A stretch of 64,000 nt of DNA from DASXKD01 sp963734725 (GCA_963734725.1 CAVTIX010000018.1:62001-126000); one strand, 5' to 3'; positions 17,087 to 25,157 are shown, counted from the stretch's first letter. Notes: generated by a model from the letters alone, not told the origin. Made by a program: numbers and translations.

Positions 17087-17341
17087 ATGGTAACTGTGCG
17101 CTACTGGGCAGCGGCGAAGCATGCCGCCGGAGTGGCCGAGGAGACGGTTGATGCCGCCACCCTGGCCGAGGCATTGGCCGCGGCGGTGGCGCGGCGGACG
17201 GCCACACCGGAGTTCCGTCAGGTGCTGGCCCGTTCCTCGTTCCTGGTGAACGGGGAACAGGCGGCCGCCCGCGCTGCGGAGGCGGTGCCACTGGCCGAGG
17301 GGGCGGTCATCGAGGTACTGCCGCCGTTCGCAGGCGGGTGA
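17087..17341 (+). CDS. MoaD/ThiS-family sulfur-carrier protein
   Basis: 84 residues, MVTVRYWAAAKHAAGV..., with AFLVNGE-like SSFLVNGEQ and the terminal LPPFAGG. The C-terminal Gly-Gly is the site that is adenylated and thiocarboxylated in this ubiquitin-like family. It may serve molybdopterin or another sulfur transfer; no moaE or moeB is near. A GTG at 17081 in frame is an alternative start. It diverges from glnR. Confidence 0.8.
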   Translation: MVTVRYWAAAKHAAGVAEETVDAATLAEALAAAVARRTATPEFRQVLARSSFLVNGEQAAARAAEAVPLAEGAVIEVLPPFAGG

Positions 17342-17348
17342 CCCGCCC

Positions 17349-17796
17349 GCGAGCCGACTGGGCGCCTGCACACCGTGGGGGCGCTGTGTGGCGCCGCCAT
17401 GCGAAAGCTCGCCGCGCGAGCCGACTGGGCGCCTGCACACCGTGGGGGCGCTGTGTGGCGCCGCCATGCGAAAGCTCGCCGCGCGAGCCGACTGGGCGCC
17501 TGCACACCGTGGGGGCGCTGTGTGGCGCCGCCATGCGAAAGCTCGCCGCGCGAGCCGACTGGGCGCCTGCACACCGTGGGGGCGCTGTGTGGCGCCGCCA
17601 TGCGAAAGCTCGCCGCGCGAGCCGACTGGGCGCCTGCACACCGTGGGGGCGCTGTGTGGCGCCGCCATGCGAAAGCTCGCCGCGCGAGCCGACTGGGCGC
17701 CTGCACACCGTGGGGGCGCTGTGTGGCGCCGCCATGCGAAAGCTCGCCGCGCGAGCCGACTGGGCACCTGCACACCGTGGGTAGTGTGGCACCGCC
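17349..17796. repeat. 67-bp tandem repeat, six exact-looking units plus one degenerate
   Basis: Units begin at 17349, 17416, 17483, 17550, 17617 and 17684. A seventh, altered unit begins at 17751 and runs into the start of the lmeA-like gene. Each unit contains GCCATGCGAAAGCT, the same bases as the real start (CCATGCGAAAGCT at 17795-17807). The unit is not a multiple of 3, so all frames stay open and give spurious ORFs on both strands. The last unit reads TAGTGT where the others read GGGCGCTGTGT. Confidence 0.9.
17782..17796 (+). promoter_or_regulatory. Promoter of the lmeA-like gene in the degenerate repeat unit
   Basis: TAGTGT (17782-17787) lies 9 bases before ATG 17797 and exists only in the last, altered unit of the 67-bp repeat. 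The other units lack this hexamer. Confidence 0.4.
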
Positions 17797-18483
17797 ATGC
17801 GAAAGCTGCTGATTGGCGTCATCATCCTCGCCGTCCTGCTTGTGGCCGCCGACCGCATCTCGGCCGCGGTCGCGGAGAACCAGATCTCCGACCGGCTTAC
17901 CAGCGCCTATGGGCTGGCTGGCAAGCCCGGCGTGACGATCACCGGGTTTCCCTTCCTCACTCAGGTGGTGACCGGTGACTATCAGCAGATCGACGTCTCC
18001 GCCAACCAGGTGTCGGCCGGTGGCGCCGTGCTGCACGACCTGAACGTCCGGCTGACCGGCGTGCATGCGACGGTCAGCCAGGTGCTGGGCAACGGCTCGT
18101 CAATGGTGACGGCCGACCGCGCCGCGGGCTCGGCCATGGTCGGGTTCGGCACCGTAGATCACCGGCTGCCGGGCGGGTTCCGAGCGCACCCGGACGGGAA
18201 GAACCTCAGCGTGTCCGGCAGACTGACCATCGGCGGCGCCCACATCCCGGTGTCCGCCACCGTCGCCCTGGGCGTGTCAGGCGCCGGCATCAGCGTGACC
18301 CCGGTGCATGTCAGCGTCCCCGGCGTCGCGGCCCTGCCCTCCTCCGCCTACTCCTCGCAGTTGCACGTCGTGGTGCCGCTGAGCGCCCTGCCGCTGCACC
18401 TGCGCCTCACTTCGGTGCATGTCACCCCGGGCGGCCTGCGGATCGGCGCCGCCGCGCGGCACGTGCAGTTCACCCGAGAGTGA
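17797..18483 (+). CDS. DUF2993 (LmeA-like) phospholipid-binding protein
   Basis: 228 residues. A single N-terminal hydrophobic segment (MRKLLIGVIILAVLLVAADR) acts as signal or anchor, followed by a DUF2993 domain: ITGFPFLTQVVTGDYQQIDV, LHDLNVRLTGVHA, and a C-terminal VVVPLSALPLHLRLTSVHVTPGGL. In mycobacteria the relative LmeA is a periplasmic lipid-binding protein needed for lipomannan elongation. The role here is inferred by family. Immediately preceded by the 67-bp repeat. Confidence 0.82.
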   Translation: MRKLLIGVIILAVLLVAADRISAAVAENQISDRLTSAYGLAGKPGVTITGFPFLTQVVTGDYQQIDVSANQVSAGGAVLHDLNVRLTGVHATVSQVLGNGSSMVTADRAAGSAMVGFGTVDHRLPGGFRAHPDGKNLSVSGRLTIGGAHIPVSATVALGVSGAGISVTPVHVSVPGVAALPSSAYSSQLHVVVPLSALPLHLRLTSVHVTPGGLRIGAAARHVQFTRE

Positions 18484-18533
18484 TCGCCCGCCCGTCGCTC
18501 CGGCGCCCTAGGAAGGCCAGTGGAAGCCCGTCG

Positions 18534-18561
18534 TGAACCTTTCACGTCTCGCCTGCGTGGT
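18534..18561 (+). promoter_or_regulatory. ECF-sigma-type promoter of the sigma/anti-sigma operon
   Basis: TGAACC (18534-18539), 16-base spacer, CGTGGT (18556-18561), about 37 bases before the sigma factor ATG. This is the layout of ECF-dependent, self-activating promoters and resembles the mycobacterial SigL type. Confidence 0.55.
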
Positions 18562-18597
18562 AAGGGTGTGGCGGGCAGCAAGGAGGCCGGGGACCCC

Positions 18598-19113
18598 ATG
18601 CCGGCTCACAAGGCCAGCGACGAGGAACTCGTTCGCGCGCTCTACGCGGAGCATGCCGCAGCACTGCTGCGGTTCACCTTGCGGATGACTGATGGCGACA
18701 GGCAGCGGGCGGAGGATATTGTGCAGGAGACCTTGCTGCGCGCTTGGCTGCATCCAGAGGCGATCGCGGAGCGCCCGGCCCGGCCGTGGCTCTTCGCGGT
18801 GGCACGGAACCTGGCAGTCGACGCGCACAGGGCCAGGAAAGCACGCCCCATGGAAGTCGGCGAGGGCGCACTTAACCTCGTCTCTGTCCCCGATGAGGCC
18901 GATCGCGTGCTCGAATCATGGGCAGTTGCGGATGCGCTGGCGGCGCTCCGGCCCGACCATAGGCAAGTCCTGCTCGAGACGTACTACCGGGGCAGATCGG
19001 TGGCCGAAGCGGCCGTCGTGCTTGGGATCCCGGCGGGTACCGTCAAGTCCCGCGCGTTCTATGCGCTCCGGGCGCTCAAGCTGGCCTTGGAAGAACGGGG
19101 GCTAGCACCATGA
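18598..19113 (+). CDS. ECF RNA polymerase sigma factor (SigL-like)
   Basis: 171 residues. Region 2 is clear (ELVRALYAEHAAALLRFTLR, AEDIVQETLLRAW, PARPWLFAVARNLAVDAHRA) and so is region 4 (LRPDHRQVLLETYYRGRSVAEAAVVLGIPAGTVKSR). The ATG at 18598 has AAGGAGG upstream at a longish spacing; GTG 18568 is an alternative. It is followed directly by a zinc-finger anti-sigma gene (ATGA overlap), the arrangement of sigL-rslA. Probably controls envelope or redox stress genes and its own operon. Confidence 0.85.
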   Translation: MPAHKASDEELVRALYAEHAAALLRFTLRMTDGDRQRAEDIVQETLLRAWLHPEAIAERPARPWLFAVARNLAVDAHRARKARPMEVGEGALNLVSVPDEADRVLESWAVADALAALRPDHRQVLLETYYRGRSVAEAAVVLGIPAGTVKSRAFYALRALKLALEERGLAP

Positions 19114-19811
19114 CCGGCATGGCTGGATGCCGTCACATCAGGCAGGCACTCGGTGTGTACGTACTGGGCGCCATCGACCCCGCCGAGCGGGCGCAGGTGG
19201 ACGAGCACCTCGCGACCTGCCCCGAATGCCGGGAGGAGCTGGCGAGCCTGGCCGGGCTGCCGGCCATGCTCCGCAAGGTCCCGGTCGTCGAGGCCGAACG
19301 CCTGGCGGCAGTGGAGGAGGATCCCGAGCTCACCGGGATGCCGTCACCCGCAATGCTCACGTCGTTGCTCGGGCGGACCGCCAACGTGCGGCGGATCCAC
19401 CGGTGGCGCGGGCTGGCCGCCGCGGCGGCCGTGGCATTGGTGGCCGTCGCCGGCGGCGCGGCCGTGACCAATGCCCTGGAGCCGGGCAGCTCGCAGCCGG
19501 CCAGACCGGCGAACGTCAGGGCCTGGCAGCAGACCTCCGGCACCGGCCCGGCGGGCGCGCACCTGACCGTGCGCTACCGGCATAAGGCGTGGGGCACGGA
19601 GATGGAGGTCAACGTCACCGGCCTGCGGCCAGGAAGCGTCTGCGAGTTCCAGGTCACCAACAAGGCCGGCGGGAAGTCGGCGGTGGGCAGCTGGGTGCTG
19701 TGGAAGGGGAACGCTTGGTACCCGGCATCGACCTCGCTTGGCGAGCACGAACTGAGCGCGTTCCAGGTGACCATCCATGGCCACGTTGTGGCTTCCGCCC
19801 CGGCGACTTGA
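19110..19811 (+). CDS. Membrane-anchored zinc anti-sigma factor (RslA-like)
   Basis: 233 residues. The N-terminal ZAS motif is C at position 7, then His-x3-Cys-x2-Cys in VDEHLATCPECREEL. A transmembrane segment follows at about residues 96-115 (GLAAAAAVALVAVAGGAAV), then an extracytoplasmic beta-rich domain with one Cys in GSVCEFQV. It should hold the upstream sigma factor at the membrane and release it on thiol oxidation or another signal. The start codon overlaps the sigma gene stop (ATGA). Confidence 0.85.
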   Translation: MTGMAGCRHIRQALGVYVLGAIDPAERAQVDEHLATCPECREELASLAGLPAMLRKVPVVEAERLAAVEEDPELTGMPSPAMLTSLLGRTANVRRIHRWRGLAAAAAVALVAVAGGAAVTNALEPGSSQPARPANVRAWQQTSGTGPAGAHLTVRYRHKAWGTEMEVNVTGLRPGSVCEFQVTNKAGGKSAVGSWVLWKGNAWYPASTSLGEHELSAFQVTIHGHVVASAPAT

Positions 19812-19876
19812 CCGACGGGGCCGCGCCGCTCGCCGACCTGGGAATGATCGCGCGCCCGGCGGTGCTGTAGTCAGGC

Positions 19877-20311
19877 GTGCTTGCCGGAGCGATAGTGGTG
19901 GCCGCCGTCTTGGTGCTGGCCACCGTGGCGGCGCTCGCCCTGCGCCGGCGCGACGGGCGGCTCAAGGGAACCCGGCAGCGGCCGCTGACCATGGCTGAAC
20001 TCGGCCAGCCGCTCGGCACGCGGGCCACCTTGCTCCAGTTCTCCTCATCGTTCTGCGCGCCCTGCCGTGCGGCCAGGCAACTGCTGGCCGACGTGGCTGC
20101 GGGGGACGCCGGTGTCGCGCATGTGGAGATCGATGTGGCCGACCGGCTTGACCTGGTCCGGTTGCTCAACGTCCGGCGCACCCCCACGGTGTTTGTGCTC
20201 GGCCCGCAGGGCCAGGTCGCCGGCCGCGCGAGTGGCCTGCCCAGTCGTGACGACATGCTGACGGCTGTGGCCCTGGCTGCCGCCGGGCCCGTGGCCGGGC
20301 GCAGGGAGTGA
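19877..20311 (+). CDS. Membrane-anchored thioredoxin-fold protein
   Basis: 144 residues from GTG 19877. An N-terminal transmembrane helix (AGAIVVAAVLVLATVAALAL) is followed by a thioredoxin domain with the active site FSSSFCAPCRAAR and a cis-Pro region RRTPTVFVLG. It probably handles disulfides or carries a thiol on the outer face of the membrane. It precedes a cysteine-responsive-type leader and sulfur genes. TAGTCA lies 3 bases before the GTG, so the exact start is uncertain. Confidence 0.72.
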   Translation: MLAGAIVVAAVLVLATVAALALRRRDGRLKGTRQRPLTMAELGQPLGTRATLLQFSSSFCAPCRAARQLLADVAAGDAGVAHVEIDVADRLDLVRLLNVRRTPTVFVLGPQGQVAGRASGLPSRDDMLTAVALAAAGPVAGRRE

Positions 20312-20330
20312 CAGGCCGCATGTGCCCGCA

Positions 20331-20343
20331 TAGCATCGGACCC
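20331..20343 (+). promoter_or_regulatory. Leaderless-type promoter of the leader peptide
   Basis: TAGCAT (20331-20336), 7 bases before ATG 20344. Confidence 0.55.
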
Positions 20344-20499
20344 ATGCTTGCTCCCGCGACCCCCAGCAGGCCAGCGGGCCCACCGCTACGGCGGCAGCCG
20401 GGAGCGGTCATCCTCACGATCCGGCGCCAGGTCGACTACTGCCGTGTCGCTGCGGCCCTGTGTTGCCCCGGCCAGGCCGGGACCGCACTATCCGATTAG
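20344..20499 (+). CDS. Cys-containing leader peptide upstream of sulfur genes
   Basis: 51 codons. The core LTIRRQVDYCRVAAALCC fits the pattern LxxRxxVDxxRxxxALC of the actinobacterial putative leader peptides found before sulfur-metabolism genes, and of the Cys-rich leaderless short ORFs that act as cysteine-responsive attenuators in mycobacteria. Three Cys codons (TGC, then TGT TGC in tandem) lie in the second half. A leaderless-type promoter precedes it and DUF4395-sseA-DUF1416 follow 146 bases downstream. Likely function: Cys-tRNA shortage stalls ribosomes here and raises expression of the downstream genes. Family assignment is good; mechanism is inferred. Confidence 0.7.
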   Translation: MLAPATPSRPAGPPLRRQPGAVILTIRRQVDYCRVAAALCCPGQAGTALSD

Positions 20500-20645
20500 C
20501 GTGCCCGGCCGCCGTCGGCCCTGGCGCCACCCACCGGTTTCATGCCTGGCGCGCCGGGGCTCGGGAGCGGCGCTCACAAGCAGAGGGTTTCCGGTTATAT
20601 GGACGGCACGGGACGGAAGAGGATGCGAAAAGGGGTGATCCTGTC
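20500..20645 (+). promoter_or_regulatory. Leader-to-operon spacer, possible attenuator
   Basis: 146 bases between leader peptide and DUF4395 gene. It contains GGCC-gccgtc-GGCC and a weak stem GCGCCG / CGGCGC (20551-20556 with 20568-20573). No single dominant terminator is visible, so an occlusion mechanism acting on the ribosome binding site is as likely as termination. Confidence 0.35.
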
Positions 20646-21101
20646 ATGAAGGTCGATCCGAGGGGACAACGGTTCGCCGCAGCGCTCACCGCCCTTGTCC
20701 TTGTGGCAGTCCTCATCACCAACAGCGCCTGGCTGCTGGCCGCCCAGGGAGTGGTGTTCGGCATCGGCGCCGCGCTGGGCCTGAAATACGCGCCCTATGG
20801 GCTGATCTACCGGTGGCTGGTCCGGCCGAGGCTCGGTCCGCCCAGGGAACTGGAGGACGAGGCGCCGCCGCGGTTCTCCCAGTTCGTGGGGCTGGTGTTC
20901 AGTGTCATCGGGGTGATCGGGTACGCCACCGGCGTCACCCCGCTAGGCATTGCCGCGGCCGCGCTCGCGCTCGCGGCGGCCTTTCTCAACGCGGCCTTCG
21001 GCCTGTGCCTTGGCTGCGAGATGTATGTGCTGATTCGACGCGTCTGGCCAGCCCGCACGGGATCAGGACGGCCAGAGCACGACAAGGAGGTAGCTGTATG
21101 A
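20646..21101 (+). CDS. DUF4395 membrane protein
   Basis: 151 residues. It starts MKVDPRGQRFAAALTALVLV, the usual opening of DUF4395, and has four predicted transmembrane segments (about residues 10-28, 32-48, 75-95, 98-120) with a Cys pair near the end (GLCLGCEMYVLIRR). The family is often encoded beside rhodaneses in Actinobacteria and may belong to a membrane step of sulfur handling; biochemical role unknown. Its stop overlaps the sseA start (ATGA). Confidence 0.8.
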   Translation: MKVDPRGQRFAAALTALVLVAVLITNSAWLLAAQGVVFGIGAALGLKYAPYGLIYRWLVRPRLGPPRELEDEAPPRFSQFVGLVFSVIGVIGYATGVTPLGIAAAALALAAAFLNAAFGLCLGCEMYVLIRRVWPARTGSGRPEHDKEVAV

Positions 21102-21940
21102 GCCGCTCCGACGTCCTGGTGGATGCCGACTGGGTGGAAGCCCGCCTCGGTGACCCCGGCGTGGTGCTGGTAGAGGTGGACGAGGACACCAGCGCCTACG
21201 ACAAGGGCCACATCGCAAACGCGGTCAAGCTCGACTGGAAGAAGGATCTCCAGGACCCGGTCCGCCGCGACTTCGTGGACAAGCATGGGTTTGAGGAGTT
21301 GCTGTCTGGCCGCGGCATTTCCAACGACGACCTCGTGATTCTCTACGGGGGCAACAACAACTGGTTCGCCGCCTACGCGTACTGGTACTTCCGGCTGTAC
21401 GGGCACACCAACGTCAAGCTGCTCGACGGCGGGCGCAAGAAGTGGGAACTCGACTCCCGCGACCTGGTGACCGAGGTTCCCAACCGGCCCAGGACGGCTT
21501 ATCACGCCGCGGACCCGGACACCTCGATCCGTGCCTTCCGCGACGAGGTTGTCGCCGCGATCGGCCAGCGCAACCTGGTTGACGTGCGCTCGCCCGACGA
21601 GTTCAGCGGGAAGCTCCTGGCGCCCGCCCACCTGCCGCAGGAACAGGCCCAGCGGGCCGGTCACATTCCGACGGCCAGGAACGTGCCGTGGTCCAAGGCC
21701 GCCAACGACGACGGCACCTTCAAGTCGGACGACGACCTGCGCAAGCTCTACGGCGACGAGGCTGGCCTGGACTTCGGCAAGGACACCATCGCCTACTGCC
21801 GGATCGGCGAGCGCTCCGCGCACACCTGGTTCGTGCTGCACGAGCTGCTCGGGCAGCCCAATGTCAAGAACTACGACGGGTCGTGGACCGAGTACGGCTC
21901 CCTGGTCGGGGTGCCGATCGAGCTGGGTGCGGGCCGATGA
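21098..21940 (+). CDS. sseA: Thiosulfate sulfurtransferase (rhodanese, SseA-type)
   Basis: 280 residues with two rhodanese domains. The inactive N-terminal half contains DKGHIANAVKLDW and LYGGNNNWFAAYAYW. The catalytic C-terminal half has VDVRSPDEFSG, AGHIPTARNVPW and the active-site loop YCRIGERSAH with the persulfide Cys. AAGGAGG lies 8 bases before ATG 21098. SseA transfers sulfane sulfur from thiosulfate to a thiophilic acceptor. Coupled upstream to DUF4395 and downstream to DUF1416 by overlapping start/stop codons. Confidence 0.9.
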   Translation: MSRSDVLVDADWVEARLGDPGVVLVEVDEDTSAYDKGHIANAVKLDWKKDLQDPVRRDFVDKHGFEELLSGRGISNDDLVILYGGNNNWFAAYAYWYFRLYGHTNVKLLDGGRKKWELDSRDLVTEVPNRPRTAYHAADPDTSIRAFRDEVVAAIGQRNLVDVRSPDEFSGKLLAPAHLPQEQAQRAGHIPTARNVPWSKAANDDGTFKSDDDLRKLYGDEAGLDFGKDTIAYCRIGERSAHTWFVLHELLGQPNVKNYDGSWTEYGSLVGVPIELGAGR

Positions 21941-22263
21941 CCGGGGCGCCACAGGGCTGCGGGGCGCCGGCCGGCGGCGTCGCGGTCACCGAGAACTCCT
22001 CGGGTGAGGCCATCATCGAGGGCACGGTTTCCGCGGGCGGCGCCCCGGTGCAGGTGGGGTATGCCCGGCTGCTGAACGACGGCGGGGAGTTCGTCGCCGA
22101 GGTCCCGCTTGGCGCCGACGGCGGTTTCCGCTTCTTCGCCGCGCCAGGCACCTGGACGGTCCGGGTGCTCGCGCCCCGCGGCGCTCGCGCCGAGGAGACG
22201 GTCAGCGCCGACCGCGGCCACACCACGACGCTGGCGGTCAGCGTCACGGCGCCGGGCAACTGA
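21937..22263 (+). CDS. DUF1416 protein (SseC-like)
   Basis: 108 residues. A short Cys-containing N-terminus (GAPQGCGAPAGG) precedes a beta-sandwich of carboxypeptidase-regulatory or transthyretin-like type (IIEGTVSAGGAPVQVGYARLL, GGFRFFAAPGTWTVRVLAP). This matches DUF1416, which in mycobacteria (SseC) follows sseA. Translationally coupled to sseA (ATGA). Probably a partner in sulfur transfer; function not established. Confidence 0.82.
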   Translation: MTGAPQGCGAPAGGVAVTENSSGEAIIEGTVSAGGAPVQVGYARLLNDGGEFVAEVPLGADGGFRFFAAPGTWTVRVLAPRGARAEETVSADRGHTTTLAVSVTAPGN

Positions 22264-22267
22264 GCCC

Positions 22268-22309
22268 GCGGCGTCTGGGCCTGGTTTAGCGGCGTCTGGG
22301 CCTGGTTTA
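22268..22309. repeat. 21-bp direct duplication
   Basis: Two identical 21-base units (22268-22288, 22289-22309) just after the DUF1416 stop, each ending CTGGTTTA. Confidence 0.8.
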
Positions 22310-22316
22310 GGAGAAC

Positions 22317-22356
22317 CGCCGGAGGGGGCGGGCTGAACGCCCCGCCCCCTCCGGCG
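22317..22356 (+). terminator. Terminator of the sulfur operon
   Basis: Perfect 16-bp stem CGCCGGAGGGGGCGGG / CCCGCCCCCTCCGGCG with an 8-base loop, 54 bases after DUF1416. Confidence 0.85.
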
Positions 22357-22542
22357 TGGTCCGTCACTCCGGTTTGACGGGCGCATGGCAGCGGCCTCGT
22401 TTCACAACTCGTCCCCTGCTCGTTGCCTTTTCATCCTTCTGGCGTTCAACTTCCCATAACCTGAGCCCCCTATCACTGGAATGAACGGGACGAAAACACC
22501 GCGGGGAGAACTTCCGGTGACAATCGATAGGCGAGGCGCATC

Positions 22543-22668
22543 GTGTCCATGCAGGCGGGTCCCGGATGCTTCGGTTCCGGCCCGGAGGACGATGCGGCGC
22601 CTGTTGCCGCCCGCATCATCGCGGTGGGCCGCTTTATCGGCCCGGTCTCCAGGCACAGTGCAAAGTGA
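22543..22668 (+). CDS. Small ORF (41 aa) coupled to the GntR gene
   Basis: GTG at 22543 (ATG at 22549 in frame), ending TGA 22666-22668. The peptide VSMQAGPGCFGSGPEDDAAP continues into a VAARIIAVGRFIGPV stretch. Third codon positions are mostly G or C, as expected for coding DNA here, and the stop overlaps the GTG of the next gene (GTGA), a coupling pattern also used downstream. No family recognised. It may be a real small protein or a leader that couples translation into the regulator. Confidence 0.45.
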   Translation: MSMQAGPGCFGSGPEDDAAPVAARIIAVGRFIGPVSRHSAK

Positions 22669-23549
22669 CCGCCATGCTCCGTGACGAGGGGGGCAGACGC
22701 GCGCGCGGCAGGCCCGCGGCCGCAGCGGTCCTCGCTGACCGGCTCGCCGCCGCGCTCGTGCATCACGAACCTGGCTGGCGGCTGCCCCGGCTTACCGCGC
22801 TGGCCCGGCGGTACAGCGTGAGCTCCGCGGAGATCGACGCGGCCATCGAGGAACTGGCCGCGCGGCACCTGGTGCGGCGGCTGCCCGACGGGCAGGTCTA
22901 CCGCGCCAGCCCGGCAGAGTACTGGGTGCCACTGGAAGGCCTGTTCGGGCTCGTCTCGCGCGTCGATCCGATGGGTGGTCACCTCGCATGCGCCAGCCGG
23001 CATGCCACCGTTCGCCGGCCGCCCGAAGACATCGGCCGCTCGCTCGGCCTGGGCCCGGGTGAACCGGTGCTCACCGTCCGGTGCATATGGACGGTCGGCG
23101 GGGAGCCCGGGGCGCTGGCCGCCAGCTACCTGCCCGAGGCGGCCGCCACTGACCTGGGGGTGGTCCCTATCACGCAGCCAGGCGAGGAGGATGACACCAC
23201 GCCCGGCGCCCAGGAACTGAGCGAGGTGATGTCGCCCCTGGGGTTCCCCTACCCTTGGCGGCCCGCGGACGCCGAGGGCCCACGGCCCGGAGCGGTGCAG
23301 ATCGAAATGGGCCTGCCGCCCCCTTCCGCGGCCCGGACCTTGCGGCTGGCAGCAGGCGAGCCAGTGACCACGGTGACCGTGAGCTTCGCGATCCCGGCCA
23401 CAGGCGCGCCGGTCGCGCTGACCATGGCGATGCTGCGACCCGAACTGTTCCGGATCGTCATGGAGGCCGCACCGCGGCAGGCGCCGGGCAAGGACGCGGG
23501 AGCTTTGGCAAGCGCCTGGACACACGCCGGGGATGGCTGGGACTCTTGA
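22665..23549 (+). CDS. GntR-family transcriptional regulator
   Basis: 294 residues from GTG 22665 (291 from ATG 22674). The N-terminal winged helix is recognisable (AAVLADRLAAALVHHEPGWRLP, LTALARRYSVSSAEIDAAIEEL, HLVRRLPDGQVYRAS). The remainder has two related halves with UTRA-like features: RSLGLGPGEPVLTVRCIWTV, and ARTLRLAAGEPVTTVTVSFA. The effector is unknown. It lies 6 bases before, and reads into, a pair of membrane proteins of VirD4/FtsK type, which it probably controls. Confidence 0.75.
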   Translation: MTAMLRDEGGRRARGRPAAAAVLADRLAAALVHHEPGWRLPRLTALARRYSVSSAEIDAAIEELAARHLVRRLPDGQVYRASPAEYWVPLEGLFGLVSRVDPMGGHLACASRHATVRRPPEDIGRSLGLGPGEPVLTVRCIWTVGGEPGALAASYLPEAAATDLGVVPITQPGEEDDTTPGAQELSEVMSPLGFPYPWRPADAEGPRPGAVQIEMGLPPPSAARTLRLAAGEPVTTVTVSFAIPATGAPVALTMAMLRPELFRIVMEAAPRQAPGKDAGALASAWTHAGDGWDS

Positions 23550-23555
23550 CCCGGA

Positions 23556-25157
23556 ATGCATGCCATCGTCCCTCGTGCCCCGCAGCGCCCGCCGCGGCGA
23601 GCGCGTTATCTCGTCCCGCTCGGCACGCCACGCCGCGGTGAAGTCCTGGCCGCGGTGGCGGCTGCGGCCGTAATCGCGGGAGTCTTATTAGCCCCGCTCA
23701 CGCTGATCCTTGTCGCGACGTTCCACGCGGTCAGCAAGGTCAGCCGCTGGCGCCCGCTCTGGTTATGGGCCCCGGCGGCCTGCGGCATCATCTGGGTGCT
23801 CGCGGCTGGCCCAGGGGAGGCCATAGCGAGCTTCGGCCACGGCGCGGCTGCCACAGCGGGCGCGTTGTCGCGGATATTCACCGGCCCAGCCGCCGTGGCC
23901 CGCGCCGCCCGTGCGGTCTACGCCGACGGCGCCGGCCAGTTGCCGCTCGCGCTGATCCTGGGCGCGGGGGCGGCGGCGCTGGCGTGGTGGGTGCGGTGGA
24001 TGCACACCGACGAGTGGGACGTGCCTGCGGCCCGCCCCGGCCTGGTGCGCATCGGCCGCCGACGGCGGACCGCCGCGTCGCTGCGGCACGGCCGCGTGCT
24101 CACCAGGGACGGGGCCTGCCTCGGTGTCGATGCGGCGACCGGCGGCCCTGCGGTGCTGTCCTGGCGTGACGTCGGCGGCGGCGTGCTGCTGACCGGCGCT
24201 TCGGGACGGGCGGTGCTCGCGCCCGGCCTGCGGCTCACGCACGCCGCGATCCGGCGGCGCAAGCCGGTCATCGTGGTGGACCTGGCCGGAGACGCCGGAC
24301 TGCCGGATGCCCTCGCCGGGATGTGCGCGTCCGTGCGCGCCCCGCTGCACGTGTTCGGCACGGCGGACGGCCCCCGGTACGAACCGCGGGTGCGCCCCGG
24401 CGCCGGGCAGCACGCGGCGCTGCTGGCGGCGCCGTGGGGACCATGGCCGGCGCCGGGCAGGGAGACCGTGGTCAGCCTGGACGAGGTCGTCCGGCAGCGC
24501 GCCGTGGCACTGTTCGCGCTGGCCGGGACCGGGCAGCGGGATGCGGCCGAGGTGATCGCCGGGCTGGTCGCCGCCGACGTTGCGGCGCTCTACGGCGACC
24601 TGTGCCGCGATGGCATCGCGCCCGACGGCCTGTGCTGGTTCACCGAATGCGCCGGAGTCGATCCCGCGGCCCTGGCCGGGCTGGTCGCCACGGGCAGCCC
24701 GGCCGGGCTGGCGCCGGTGCTGGCCACCACGGCGCCCCGTGCGGCGGGCGGGCTGGCCGGGCGGGTCAACGCCGTCGTCATCCACCGGCTCGCCGACCCC
24801 GGCCTGGCCGGGGAGCTCGCCACCCTGACCGGCACCACAATCGTGCCGCTGACTCGTGCCCCGGCCCGCGCGGGTGCGGAATACGGAACCTGCTTACCGC
24901 CGCAGGCGGAGGCCAGCCCTGCCGTTCCGTTAGGCACCATGCTTGTTCCGCTGGTGCCTGCGGAGCGCCTGTGCGCACTGGGTCGTGGCGAGTTCGTGCT
25001 GGTCACCGGCTTGACTGCGGGGCCGGTCGGCAGGCGCCGACGCGGCGGCGCGGGGGTGGCCGTCCGGGCGCAGTGCCGGGTGGTCAGCACGCCGGCTCCG
25101 GTGCTGCCGGTTCTGCCGGGTGGCACCGGCCCTCCCGTCGTCCGGCGGCCGGCGTGA
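23556..25157 (+). CDS. Membrane protein resembling a VirD4/TraG coupling ATPase with lost P-loop
   Basis: 533 residues. Two or three N-terminal transmembrane segments (about residues 28-55, 68-85, 125-145). Then a domain laid out like a VirD4/TraG coupling protein: GGGVLLTGASGRAVL stands where GxxGxGKS is expected, so the Walker A Lys is gone. A strand-ending acid remains in PVIVVDLAGD, followed by APLHVFGTADGPRYEPR, which resembles the family's post-Walker B region. LCWFTECAGVD stands where the family has a DEF motif. Likely a catalytically dead or scaffold form at the membrane. Stop overlaps the next start (GTGA). The assignment is by pattern only. Confidence 0.6.
   Translation: MHAIVPRAPQRPPRRARYLVPLGTPRRGEVLAAVAAAAVIAGVLLAPLTLILVATFHAVSKVSRWRPLWLWAPAACGIIWVLAAGPGEAIASFGHGAAATAGALSRIFTGPAAVARAARAVYADGAGQLPLALILGAGAAALAWWVRWMHTDEWDVPAARPGLVRIGRRRRTAASLRHGRVLTRDGACLGVDAATGGPAVLSWRDVGGGVLLTGASGRAVLAPGLRLTHAAIRRRKPVIVVDLAGDAGLPDALAGMCASVRAPLHVFGTADGPRYEPRVRPGAGQHAALLAAPWGPWPAPGRETVVSLDEVVRQRAVALFALAGTGQRDAAEVIAGLVAADVAALYGDLCRDGIAPDGLCWFTECAGVDPAALAGLVATGSPAGLAPVLATTAPRAAGGLAGRVNAVVIHRLADPGLAGELATLTGTTIVPLTRAPARAGAEYGTCLPPQAEASPAVPLGTMLVPLVPAERLCALGRGEFVLVTGLTAGPVGRRRRGGAGVAVRAQCRVVSTPAPVLPVLPGGTGPPVVRRPA

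Noticed and set aside
17349..17796. CRISPR array
   Set aside because: Units are contiguous with no variable spacers and no cas genes nearby.
17338..17812. Several ORFs on both strands through the 67-bp array
   Set aside because: The unit length is not a multiple of 3 and has no stops, so all frames are open by default; products are pure repeats.
22481..22684. 67-codon ORF from ATG 22481
   Set aside because: Cys/Arg/Ser-rich shadow-like composition; the alternative frame at 22543-22668 has better codon use and couples to the GntR gene.
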